Source of the DNA: DATJGR01 sp963735085
GTDB taxonomy: Bacteria > Pseudomonadota > Gammaproteobacteria > Pseudomonadales > Azotimanducaceae
DNA length: 64,000 bases
Direction: 5' to 3'
NCBI GenBank assembly: GCA_963735085.1
Contig: CAVTJP010000005.1
Span: forward strand, 1,488,001 to 1,552,000
In this document: in pieces, positions 34,810 through 42,979 of the stretch
Numbering within the stretch: position 1 is the stretch's first letter
How the letters are laid out: each line of letters begins with the position of its first letter
Program-made: the position numbers and the translations under genes
Notes under the pieces: generated by a model
Database searches by the model: none
What the model was told of the DNA's origin: nothing
What the model saw: only the letters and a program-made list of their open reading frames with translations

Positions 34810-36129
34810 TCATCCGAATGCATAGAGCGCTGCCAGACCGCAAGCCAGGCCAAGAAGCGGACCCGCGAACGCGCGCGCCGTCGGTTTCCACAACACCGCA
34901 CCCGCAACCGTTGCGACCAGCGTGGCCTTCATCACCAGATTTGCTCCAACCGCGAGCGTGATCGCCGTGGCTGTGTCAATACCGTGAATCGCGCCGGCCC
35001 TGAAGAGCTGTAGTGTAGACAGCGAAATGGGATCGACATCCGTCAAGCCCGCAACCGCTGCAAGGCCGAAGAGCGCGTTGCGTCCTAGTGTTTCGGACAA
35101 CCACGCCGAGACCAGAAGTACCACGGCGTACCCGGCCACAAACGCGAGTGCGACTGGAAGATTGGTGGGATTTCGATATGTTTCCTTGCTGCGCAACCCG
35201 TCTGGCCCGGCACGACGCCACGTGGCCCACAATGCCGGTGCCGCGAACAACGCCGCGGGCACCAGACATGACGCAACGAAGGCCGCGGCGCTCGGCGCAA
35301 CGACCGCCGCAAAGAGCAATACCCGCAGCAGCATGACGGTGTTGGCGAGCGCGATGACGACGAGCGCGGAAGATGGCGACATCACCCCCGTCTTGACATG
35401 ACGCGCGAAAACAAGGGTCGTGGCCGTGCTCGAAACGACGCCCCCTAAGGCGCCCGTTAGCAACAGGTTCGCTCGCCACGCCCCATCGCCCCGCTCCCGC
35501 ATCAAGCGCCACGCGACGTAGCCGACGAGACTCACGCCCGAGATCAGCACGACCATCATCCACATCTGAAACGGATTCAGAACGCCATAAGGCCCGTAAG
35601 GCACGTTCGGCAGCAGCGGCAATATCACTGCGGTCAAAACCGCGAACTGCAGCATCGAGCGCGTGTCCTGAGGCGTCAGCCGGCGGGAGATTCCTTCCAG
35701 TTCCGGCTTGAAGTGCAGCAAAGTGGTGATGACGACGGCGAGCGTGACGGCGAGTAGCCAATCGCCGAAGTAGACGATGACTCCCAGCAGAAACACCCCC
35801 AACGCCGCGGCCACGGTCGTGGTTCCGGAGTCATCGGCCGTCGTGCGTGGATCGACGAAGTAGGCGCCGGCCAACGCGGCGGTCAACGAGATCGCCGTGG
35901 CAGCGATGATCCAGGCGGTGTGCAATGTCTCCGATATCAACCCCGCGAGGGTGCCGAGAAGCGCGATCAGTGCAAACGTCCGCAGTCCGGCTTTGGTGAG
36001 GGCATGCTGTTCGCGCTCGAGCCCCACCAACAGACCGATTGCGAGGCTGACCGTGAACGTCAGCAAATGCTGTGTCAGGTCCTCGGCCGGTTGGGCCAGC
36101 GGGTGGAACTGCGCATCGGCTATCTGCAT
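34810..36129 (-). CDS. MgtC/SapB and DUF4010 family membrane protein
   Basis: Integral membrane protein of 439 residues, about 12 helices. The N-terminal part has the MgtC family signature AIGLLVGLEREQ; the C-terminal half is of the DUF4010 type with AGLTDVDPISLSTLQL. Family members have been linked to magnesium or other ion homeostasis and to survival at low magnesium, but a function for this fused subfamily is not established. Start ATG 36129 (MQIADAQF) is chosen over upstream frames. The 222 bp from 36130 to 36351 contain no gene I recognise. Confidence 0.78.
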   Translation of the reverse strand: MQIADAQFHPLAQPAEDLTQHLLTFTVSLAIGLLVGLEREQHALTKAGLRTFALIALLGTLAGLISETLHTAWIIAATAISLTAALAGAYFVDPRTTADDSGTTTVAAALGVFLLGVIVYFGDWLLAVTLAVVITTLLHFKPELEGISRRLTPQDTRSMLQFAVLTAVILPLLPNVPYGPYGVLNPFQMWMMVVLISGVSLVGYVAWRLMRERGDGAWRANLLLTGALGGVVSSTATTLVFARHVKTGVMSPSSALVVIALANTVMLLRVLLFAAVVAPSAAAFVASCLVPAALFAAPALWATWRRAGPDGLRSKETYRNPTNLPVALAFVAGYAVVLLVSAWLSETLGRNALFGLAAVAGLTDVDPISLSTLQLFRAGAIHGIDTATAITLAVGANLVMKATLVATVAGAVLWKPTARAFAGPLLGLACGLAALYAFG

Positions 36130-36351
36130 CGGATCAGACTGGTCTCTTTTGCACAGGCGTTTGTGTTGACGCCGGGCCGGCATCGCGCGCCGACCCGGCA
36201 CCGGCGACGACGTCTAAGAATACTTCGTCGATCGAACTCTGCTGTACGCGCTGATTGCCCAACGATCGCGTTGAGGCCCGGCTCAACGACGACGCTCACG
36301 ACGGATGTCCCTCCGTTTCGCTCAGTCAGAACCCTTGTCGCCTTGGAAAGC

Positions 36352-37812
36352 TCATCCAGCACGTCTGCGTCCACCGCCACGTACAAAAAAGAGTCCCACC
36401 AGGCCTACCGAAAGCAGCAAAAGAATCGTCGCAAATCCGCCTTGTTGGCTGTGCGTCAGTCGGGTACCGATATTGACCAGTGATGGCGCCAGCCAGGCCG
36501 TCGCGACGCCGGAAAGGGCGTAGACACCGAAGAATGCGCCGGTCTGTTCGGGCGGGGTCAATCGCGTCAACGTCGTACGACTGGAGGCGTACTGAGCCGT
36601 GATGAAGACGGCATTGGAGAATCCGATCAGTAGGAATACCAGGTCGGGTAAGGTCTTGTAGAAAGGTCCATCCCACAGTGGTGCATGCGTGGCGGGATCG
36701 TAGGACCAGAAAAAAATAATTTTGTCGGGTGCCATACCCAACAAAGCGCCCAGTCCCAGTATCGACATGAAGACCTCGATCCTGAGCGCGTTCTTAGGCC
36801 CCAACCGATCGTCCAGCCAGTGGCCGACGAACCCGCCCAACACTGCCAATATGGAGAGAATTATTCCGGTGACGAGTAGATCGAGCGATTTCCACTTCAT
36901 CACGCCGGCTGCAAACACACCGAAGAAGAACAGCACGCCGTTCATTCCGTCGACGAAGAACATTCGCGAGGCCAGATAGATCACCGCGTCTCGATAGCGC
37001 CGAACCGTCTTGATCATTGCCCACAGGTCGGCGGCTCCATCACGGAAAGCGCGCAGCGGGGGAATGCCGGTCTTCGGCGCGTCGGGCGTGAAGAGAAACA
37101 GCGGAATCGCGCCCAGCACCAGAATACCCGCCGAAAGAAAGGCCACCACGCGCTCAGGCTCGTGCAGCGCGGGGTCGAGGCCGAAGAGCGGTGTCGCCGG
37201 TACCCAACTCCAATCGACTTTTCCCGGCAGTGCGAACGCCCATGCCGTGAAGCCCAACGCGCACACTGAGGCGAAGTTGCCCAGCGATAGCGCCAGGCCG
37301 GAAGCCTTGTGTGCACTTTCTAAACCGGCGGCGCGCACCAGCAGCGAGTTGTGCAGTACCTCGGAGTAGGCAAATAGCACGTTGACCATCATTGCAATGA
37401 ACATCGTCGTAGTCACCGTGAGCGCTGAGGAGTCCGGGCGCGCCCACCAAAGCGAAGCGATCAGCGGTGCCATCGCCGCGATGACGAGCCCCAGCCACAG
37501 CTTGCGCGGACCGAGTTTGTCGATGGAGGCGCCGAGAAACGGCGCGGTGGCCATGACGATCCAGCCCGCGTATTGCTGCCAGCTCGAAATCACCGCCTGA
37601 CCGTGTACCGGATCGCCCACCATCACGGCTGATACATACGGAATGAAGATGTAGATCGTCATCAGGATGACGTACGGATCACGGCCACCTTCGAAGACGG
37701 ACCAGGCGATCCCGCCTCGAGACAGCTTTGCGTCGCCGCCGATCTCCGAGATCATCGGTGGATCGACCACCGACGACACCCCATGCGTCTCGACCGATGT
37801 CGAATCCGTCAC
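36352..37812 (-). CDS. MFS transporter, UMF1/Atg22-like family
   Basis: Protein of 486 residues with about 12 hydrophobic segments and the layout of the UMF1/Atg22 branch of the major facilitator superfamily. ISEIGGDAKLSRGGIAWSVF precedes the first helix; FLGASIDKLGPRK is the MFS loop 2-3 motif and GHWLDDRLGPKNALR its second-half equivalent. Substrate is unknown; Atg22 itself exports amino acids from the vacuole. It is divergent from katG across 384 bp. Confidence 0.8.
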   Translation of the reverse strand: MTDSTSVETHGVSSVVDPPMISEIGGDAKLSRGGIAWSVFEGGRDPYVILMTIYIFIPYVSAVMVGDPVHGQAVISSWQQYAGWIVMATAPFLGASIDKLGPRKLWLGLVIAAMAPLIASLWWARPDSSALTVTTTMFIAMMVNVLFAYSEVLHNSLLVRAAGLESAHKASGLALSLGNFASVCALGFTAWAFALPGKVDWSWVPATPLFGLDPALHEPERVVAFLSAGILVLGAIPLFLFTPDAPKTGIPPLRAFRDGAADLWAMIKTVRRYRDAVIYLASRMFFVDGMNGVLFFFGVFAAGVMKWKSLDLLVTGIILSILAVLGGFVGHWLDDRLGPKNALRIEVFMSILGLGALLGMAPDKIIFFWSYDPATHAPLWDGPFYKTLPDLVFLLIGFSNAVFITAQYASSRTTLTRLTPPEQTGAFFGVYALSGVATAWLAPSLVNIGTRLTHSQQGGFATILLLLSVGLVGLFFVRGGGRRRAG

Positions 37813-38196
37813 TGTGACCTCCGCATTCGGCCGTCGAACAAGCGGCCCTTGTGGACGTTAGCTGGTTTCGGACGCCTAGCGCCAGGCAATGTTGGTACCT
37901 ACGCCAGCGGGTTCACGTGCATCGAAACGAGCCTCCTTACTAATCGGCAGGCGTCGAAGTCTGGGATGAGTCTGCTTCGATAGCGAGTCGGCATCCGTTG
38001 CCCCGACGTTTGACCTAACGACCGAACGCGGGCGCAAACCCGGAATGTCGCGGTTCGGCAAGCCGCGGTGCGTCGAGGTCCCAAATTTGTGCCTGTTCGA
38101 TCGACATTGGCTATCGAGGCCAAACAAACAATCAATTGGCGCTATCGGCAGGGAGCGATCACACTTGCGTTCGTAGCATGTGGATCGGAGCCCGAT
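37813..38196. other. Intergenic region between the MFS gene and katG
   Basis: No gene that I can support; open frames here lack good starts or family resemblance. It contains the promoters of the two divergent genes. CTATCG occurs twice, 31 bp apart, upstream of katG, but the spacing does not match an OxyR site. Confidence 0.4.
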
Positions 38197-40362
38197 ATGA
38201 ACGTCCAGGACAGCGACCTCGCCAGCAAATGCCCGGTGATGCACGGTGCCAATACCACTCACACATCCAGCATCGATTGGTGGCCCAACGCGCTGAATCT
38301 CGACATCCTGTCCCAGCACGACAGCAAGACGAATCCGCTGGGTGAGGATTTCGATTACCGCGAAGAGCTGAAGAAGCTCGACGTCGCCGCGCTCAAGAAA
38401 GATCTGCACGCGCTGATGACCGACAGCCAGCCGTGGTGGCCCGCAGACTGGGGACACTACGGCGGCCTGATGATCCGCATGGCGTGGCACGCTGCAGGCA
38501 GCTATCGCGTGGCGGACGGTCGCGGCGGCGGCGGCACCGGCAATCAGCGCTTCGCACCGCTCAATTCGTGGCCCGACAACGTTAGCCTAGACAAGGCGCG
38601 CCGGTTGCTCTGGCCGATCAAGAAGAAGTACGGCAACCGCATCAGCTGGGCCGATCTGATCATTCTCGCGGGCAACATCGCATACGAGTCGATGGGACTG
38701 AAAACCTTCGGCTTCGGTTTTGGCCGTGAGGATATCTGGCATCCTGAGAAGGACACCTATTGGGGGTCAGAAAAGGAGTGGCTTGGCAAGGACCGCTATG
38801 CGGACGCCAACGACGAGACGTCGCTTGAGAACCCGCTCGCAGCCGTGCAGATGGGGCTGATCTACGTTAACCCGGAAGGCGTCAACGGCAAGCCTGATCC
38901 GCTGAAGACGGCGGAGGCCGTCCGTGAAACGTTCGCTCGCATGGCGATGAACGATGAGGAAACCGCTGCCCTGACGGCCGGCGGTCACACCGTCGGCAAG
39001 ACCCACGGCAATGGCGATGCAAGCAAGCTAGGCCCGGACCCGGAAGCGGCCGGCGTCGAGGCGCAGGGCCTCGGCTGGCACAACCCGAAAGGCAAGGGCT
39101 TCGGGCGCGACACGATCACCAGCGGCATCGAAGGCGCCTGGACGACCCACCCGACGAAGTTCGACATGGGCTACTTCGACATGCTGCTGGATCACGAGTG
39201 GGAAATCCGCACGAGCCCCGCAGGTGCCCGGCAGTGGCAGCCCGTCAGCATCAACGAAGCAGACAAGCCGGTGGACGTCGAGGATCCCTCGATCCGCTGC
39301 ATGCCGATCATGACGGACGCCGACATGGCGATGAAGGTAGACCCGACCTATCGCGCGATCATTGAAAAATTCCGCAAGGACCCCGCGTATTTCAAGGACA
39401 CCTTCGCACGCGCCTGGTTCAAGCTCACGCACCGCGACATGGGGCCGAAGGCGCGCTATGTCGGTCCCGACGTGCCGAAGCAAGACCTGCTCTGGCAGGA
39501 CCCGGTGCCCGCCGGCAACACCAACTACGACGTGGCGGACGTCAAAGTGGAGATCGCGAAGAGCGGTCTTTCGATCGGCGACATGGTAACGACCGCGTGG
39601 GACAGTGCACGCACCTATCGCGGCTCCGATATGCGGGGCGGCGCGAATGGTGCACACATTCGCCTCGCCCCTCAGAAGGATTGGGAAGGCAACGAACCGG
39701 AACGGCTCGCGCGTGTGCTCGACGTACTCGGCGGCATTGCCGCGAAATCAGGTGCGAGCGTGGCGGACGTGATCGTACTGGCGGGTAACGTCGGCATCGA
39801 GCAGGCCGCGAAAGCGGGCGGGTTCGACATCACTGTGCCATTTTCACCGGGCCGCGGTGACGCGACCGACGCGATGACGGACGCGGCCTCGTTCGAACCG
39901 CTCGAACCGGTTCACGACGGTTACCGCAATTGGTTGAAGAAGGATTATGTAGTCAGCGCGGAAGAACTGATGCTCGACCGCACCCAGCTGATGGGGCTCA
40001 CCGCACCGGAAATGACCGTGCTGGTCGGCGGTATGCGCGTGTTGGGCACCAACCACGGTGGCACCAGGCACGGTGTGTTCACAGATCGCGTGGGCACGTT
40101 GACCAACGACTTCTTCGTGAACCTGACCGACATGGGCAACAGCTGGGCGCCCACGGGCGACGGCCGGTACGAGATCCGCGACCGCAGCAGCGGCAAGGCG
40201 AAGTGGACAGCCACGCGCCTCGATCTCGTGTTCGGGTCGAATGCGATCCTGCGCGCCTACGCCGAGCTGTATGCGCAGGACGACAGCAAGGAGAAGTTCG
40301 TGAAGGACTTCGTCGCCACGTGGACCAAAGTCATGAACGCGGACCGGTTCGAAGTCGCCTGA
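38197..40362 (+). CDS. katG: Catalase-peroxidase
   Basis: Bifunctional haem enzyme of 721 residues that destroys hydrogen peroxide and acts as a broad peroxidase. The distal triad R94, W97 and H98 lies in IRMAWHAAGSYR; the covalent Met-Tyr-Trp adduct residues are W97, Y223 (GLIYVNPEGVNG) and M249 (ARMAMNDEET); proximal haem ligand H264 is in AGGHTVGKTHG. The C-terminal duplicate domain is complete. Start ATG 38197 (MNVQDSD) is chosen because it gives the family N-terminus; the longer frame upstream is unsupported. It stands alone, followed by a strong terminator. Oxidative-stress regulation is likely but I could not identify an OxyR site. Confidence 0.95.
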   Translation: MNVQDSDLASKCPVMHGANTTHTSSIDWWPNALNLDILSQHDSKTNPLGEDFDYREELKKLDVAALKKDLHALMTDSQPWWPADWGHYGGLMIRMAWHAAGSYRVADGRGGGGTGNQRFAPLNSWPDNVSLDKARRLLWPIKKKYGNRISWADLIILAGNIAYESMGLKTFGFGFGREDIWHPEKDTYWGSEKEWLGKDRYADANDETSLENPLAAVQMGLIYVNPEGVNGKPDPLKTAEAVRETFARMAMNDEETAALTAGGHTVGKTHGNGDASKLGPDPEAAGVEAQGLGWHNPKGKGFGRDTITSGIEGAWTTHPTKFDMGYFDMLLDHEWEIRTSPAGARQWQPVSINEADKPVDVEDPSIRCMPIMTDADMAMKVDPTYRAIIEKFRKDPAYFKDTFARAWFKLTHRDMGPKARYVGPDVPKQDLLWQDPVPAGNTNYDVADVKVEIAKSGLSIGDMVTTAWDSARTYRGSDMRGGANGAHIRLAPQKDWEGNEPERLARVLDVLGGIAAKSGASVADVIVLAGNVGIEQAAKAGGFDITVPFSPGRGDATDAMTDAASFEPLEPVHDGYRNWLKKDYVVSAEELMLDRTQLMGLTAPEMTVLVGGMRVLGTNHGGTRHGVFTDRVGTLTNDFFVNLTDMGNSWAPTGDGRYEIRDRSSGKAKWTATRLDLVFGSNAILRAYAELYAQDDSKEKFVKDFVATWTKVMNADRFEVA

Positions 40363-40389
40363 CGCCCGTCTGTTGCTATTGACGAGACG

Positions 40390-40411
40390 AACGGGCGGCT
40401 TGCCGCCCGTT
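40390..40411 (+). terminator. Rho-independent terminator after katG
   Basis: Perfect 10-bp stem AACGGGCGGC/GCCGCCCGTT with a two-base loop, 28 bp after the katG stop, followed by a short T-rich stretch. The remainder of the 270-bp gap holds the AbiE promoter region. Confidence 0.75.
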
Positions 40412-40584
40412 TGCAGTTTCATTGCGCGAAACACCCAGTGCGTCAGGCCGATTTTTTCGCTCCTCCGGCGCTCGCCATGCGTCGAATCGCTCCAGCGCAT
40501 CAGTGCTGCGGAACCGGGCGCTCGCTCGTCGAAGAATTGCCCCACCCGCCAGCGTTTATGAGGGTGCGCGCAGCGCGGATAGAT

Positions 40585-40631
40585 GATACAAATCCTCGGT
40601 ACATAGGATCTATACATCGAGTATTTGTATC
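40585..40631. promoter_or_regulatory. Large imperfect inverted repeat, AbiEi operator candidate
   Basis: Left arm GATACAAATCCTCGGTA and right arm, read on the other strand, GATACAAATACTCGATG; 16 of 21 arm positions agree, including the outer nine. The repeat ends one base before the ATG of the antitoxin gene, so a bound repressor would cover the promoter and the ribosome-binding site. AbiEi antitoxins are known to autorepress by binding inverted repeats in their promoter. Confidence 0.65.
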
Positions 40632-40632
40632 A

Positions 40633-41250
40633 ATGGCAAAGCCCCGATCGCAGCGTGAGCTCGCCCAAACTCTGCTGAAAAAGCAGGGGATCATGCGCCT
40701 GATCGAGCTGCGGGAGGCCGGCGTGACCGCGGCCACGATGAGTCGCATGGAGCGGGCCGGTGAGGTAATCCGCCTGTCGCGGGGCGTCTATCAGTTGCCG
40801 GACGCCGAGCTGGATCCGAACCACAGTCTGGCCGAGGCCGCGAAGCGGGTGCCCAAGGGAATCGTATGTCTCGTCTCGGCGCTGGCATTTCATGGCCTGA
40901 CCGACCAGCTGCCGCCGAAAGTCTGGATGGCGATCGGGCCCAAGGACTGGGCGCCGCAGCGCAGTGGACCGGGCATTCGCATTGTGCGTTTCACAGACAG
41001 TCTGCTGAGGGAGGGCATCGAGACGCACGTGATCGAACGCGTGTCGGTGAAAGTCGTCGGCGTGGCCAAGACGGTGGCCGATTGCTTCCGACATCGCGGC
41101 AAAGTGGGCCTGTCCGTCGCGATCGAGGGGCTACAAGAGGCGCTGAGGCAACGTAAGGCGACTCCCGCGGAAATCGCTCGTCAAGCCGAGAAGGGCGGGG
41201 TGTCCACAGTCGTGCGGCCGTATCTCGAGGCGCTGACCGCCAATGCCTAG
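40633..41250 (+). CDS. abiEi: AbiEi-type antitoxin/transcriptional repressor
   Basis: Protein of 205 residues. The N-terminal winged helix (IMRLIELREAGVTAATMSRM then RLSRGVYQLP) is the AbiEi_4 antitoxin domain. The C-terminal part follows the AbiEi layout, with GIVCLVSALAFHGLTDQLP and ERVSVKVVGVAKTVADCF. It is expected to repress the operon by binding the inverted repeat directly upstream and to counter the toxin without direct contact, as described for type IV AbiE systems. Start ATG 40633 is one base after the repeat; the long frame upstream to 40411 crosses the promoter and is rejected. Overlaps the toxin gene by 8 bases. Confidence 0.85.
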   Translation: MAKPRSQRELAQTLLKKQGIMRLIELREAGVTAATMSRMERAGEVIRLSRGVYQLPDAELDPNHSLAEAAKRVPKGIVCLVSALAFHGLTDQLPPKVWMAIGPKDWAPQRSGPGIRIVRFTDSLLREGIETHVIERVSVKVVGVAKTVADCFRHRGKVGLSVAIEGLQEALRQRKATPAEIARQAEKGGVSTVVRPYLEALTANA

Positions 41251-42118
41251 AGAGATCAGAAACGTCGGCGCCTCCGTTCGGGCGCGTCTGCAGAATCTCT
41301 CCCGAGAAACGGGACAGAGTTTCGAGCTGATACTCACCCGCTATGCGTTGGAACGCCTGCTTTACAGTCTCAGCACGTCGGCCTTCTCGGACCGATTCGT
41401 GCTCAAGGGCGCGATGCTGCTGACGAGCTGGTTTACGGACCCACACCGGGCTACTCGTGATCTCGACCTGTTGGGGTTCGGCGATCCAAGCCCGGAGGCG
41501 ATGGTCGCAGCGTTCAAGGAGATTCTTGCCATAGGCGTCGCGGATGGCGTCGATTTCGATTCGAACGCGGTACGTGTCGACCAGATCCGGGAAGAGCTCG
41601 AGTACGGTGGACTGCGGCTGCGCACGACCGCGTCGATCAGTGGTGCCCGTATCGCCGTGACAGTTGACGTCGCATTCGGAGATGCGTTGGAGCCGGATGC
41701 CGAGGTCATCGACTATCCGTGCATGCTGGACCTGCCGGCACCTCGCCTGCGCGCGTACGCTCGCGAAACGGTGATCGCAGAGAAATTCCAGGCCATGGTG
41801 TCGCTTGGACGCGCGAACAGTCGAATGAAGGACTTCTATGACATTTGGCTCCTCAGCCAGTCGTTTCCTTTCGACGACGACCGGCTTGCCCGCGCAATCG
41901 CCGCGACCTTCGAACGGCGCGAGACCGAGATCCCGGCCGAACTGCCTGATGCCCTTACGCCGGCCTTCGCCGCGGATGAGCAGAAGCAGCGTCAGTGGAA
42001 TGCTTTTCTGGAGAACGTGGCGCTTCGTCCCGGCAGCCTCGCCGATGTGATCACGAGTGTTGCTCGATTCCTGATGCCTCATGCCATCGCCGCAGCGAAG
42101 ATCGGCAGGAGCGATTGA
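41243..42118 (+). CDS. abiEii: AbiEii-type nucleotidyltransferase toxin
   Basis: Protein of 291 residues of the AbiEii/AbiGii family. The nucleotidyltransferase motif is present: FVLKGAMLLTSW then RATRDLDLLGF, with the paired aspartates D-L-D. The helical segment RETVIAEKFQAMVSLGRANS split by RMKDFYDIWLLS is characteristic of the family. Such toxins block growth, in some cases by adding nucleotides to tRNA, and AbiE operons give abortive infection against phages. Starts 8 bases inside the antitoxin gene. Both genes look intact, while the sequence after the stop decays into gene relics. Confidence 0.85.
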   Translation: MPREIRNVGASVRARLQNLSRETGQSFELILTRYALERLLYSLSTSAFSDRFVLKGAMLLTSWFTDPHRATRDLDLLGFGDPSPEAMVAAFKEILAIGVADGVDFDSNAVRVDQIREELEYGGLRLRTTASISGARIAVTVDVAFGDALEPDAEVIDYPCMLDLPAPRLRAYARETVIAEKFQAMVSLGRANSRMKDFYDIWLLSQSFPFDDDRLARAIAATFERRETEIPAELPDALTPAFAADEQKQRQWNAFLENVALRPGSLADVITSVARFLMPHAIAAAKIGRSD

Positions 42119-42157
42119 TGCCGGCGGATCCAACTGCATGGCTGGCTGCTTGCCCAC

Positions 42158-42286
42158 GTGACGGGTTGGGAGACCGCTACCGTCAGTCACTTGCTCGATC
42201 GAATCGAAGGCATCCCCGTCGTGCACTTCGGCGACCTGGATCCGAACGGTGTGCGGATCATGCTGCATCTACGCAGGCTCGCATAG
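42158..42286 (+). pseudogene. Relic of a JetD-like (DUF2220) TOPRIM protein
   Basis: A 42-codon open stretch reads VTGWETATVSHLLDRIEG, then IPVVHFGDLDPNGVRIMLHL, then RRLA and a stop. The GDLDPNG-R segment resembles the TOPRIM aspartates in the C-terminal part of DUF2220 proteins, the family of Wadjet subunit JetD. There is no start, no N-terminal domain and no JetA, B or C gene, so only a fragment remains. Assignment rests on the motif alone. Confidence 0.5.
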
Positions 42287-42389
42287 CGAACCATCGTAAC
42301 GACCGTGATGTCACCGCCGGTCTTGCAGATCTCGAGGCTGGCCTCGAGCTCTCATTTAATTAGCTGATGAGCGGATCAATCGGCTGACC

Positions 42390-42889
42390 GTGAAGGCCCA
42401 AACTGCACTTGGCGCTCCACCCGGTCCGTTCATCGCGTCTCTGATGGATCGGGCCGGTCTGACGCTCGAAGAGGCAACCGCACTGAGTCAGCATCATGGG
42501 GCGTGGTGGAACTACACGATTCAGCTTGTTCCGAACATCGATGGGATGTCGACGATTGAACGCCATCAGTTCGATCTATCTGTCATGAGGCGGTATGGCC
42601 GCGTCGGTATCGGCCGACTGTTCTACGAGGCAGTGGCGCTCCAGTGGCACATCCCGACGTCGTCCGCTACATCGACAACGTGCTCGCAAGCGCGACGACT
42701 GGCCAGATAGCCGAGCGCTTTGCCGGTCAGGCTCTGCGGCACGACCTGGATCAGCGCGGCATCGAGCCAGTCCTTCAGATGCGCGAGCAGCGGTGCCGCC
42801 TCATTCCGCCGAGGAAAGCGATGCTCAGCACAGATCACAAACAGCCCACATCTGCTCAAGATGCGGGAAATATGGGGGTTTCAGGATAA
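42390..42889 (+). pseudogene. Degraded ORF split by a frameshift
   Basis: The first part (42390-42710) encodes LMDRAGLTLEEATALSQHH and RYGRVGIGRLFYEAV; near 42645 sense-looking sequence changes frame and continues as HPDVVRYIDNVLASATTGQI up to a stop at 42889. Read together this suggests one former protein of about 165 residues with a single frameshift. I do not recognise the family. It lies just outside the integrated element. Confidence 0.4.
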
Positions 42890-42911
42890 AAAAAGCCCCG
42901 AGTGGGACTTT
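42888..42911 (-). terminator. Rho-independent terminator, probably the ancestral ssrA terminator
   Basis: On the minus strand: AAAGTCCC, loop ACTC, GGGGCTTT and a run of seven Ts. One mismatch in an 8-bp stem. It lies 25 bp beyond the outer copy of the ssrA 3' end, where the terminator of ssrA would be without the inserted element. It now ends the transcript of the element's cargo gene. Confidence 0.75.
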
Positions 42912-42935
42912 GTGATCGTTCTTAATCTGGGTTTA

Positions 42936-42962
42936 TGGTGGAGGCGGCGGGAGTTGAACCCG
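42936..42962. repeat. Distal attachment site (copy of the ssrA 3' end)
   Basis: 27 bases identical to 48099-48125, covering the T arm and acceptor-end part of tmRNA including the encoded CCA. The flanking bases differ on both sides, so the repeat is exactly 27 bp. It lies 17 bp from the stop of the cargo gene. Confidence 0.88.
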
Positions 42963-42979
42963 ACGTTTCTCTATCGGTA

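Noticed and set aside
36120..36386. Small minus-strand frame between the MgtC-like and MFS genes
   Set aside because: Overlaps the MFS end in another frame, is arginine-rich at the end and lacks a ribosome-binding site.
38090..38160. Two CTATCG copies upstream of katG as an OxyR site
   Set aside because: Their 31-bp spacing does not fit the four-half-site OxyR pattern.
40411..40632. N-terminal extension of the AbiEi frame
   Set aside because: It runs through the katG terminator and the inverted-repeat operator, so it is not expected to be translated.
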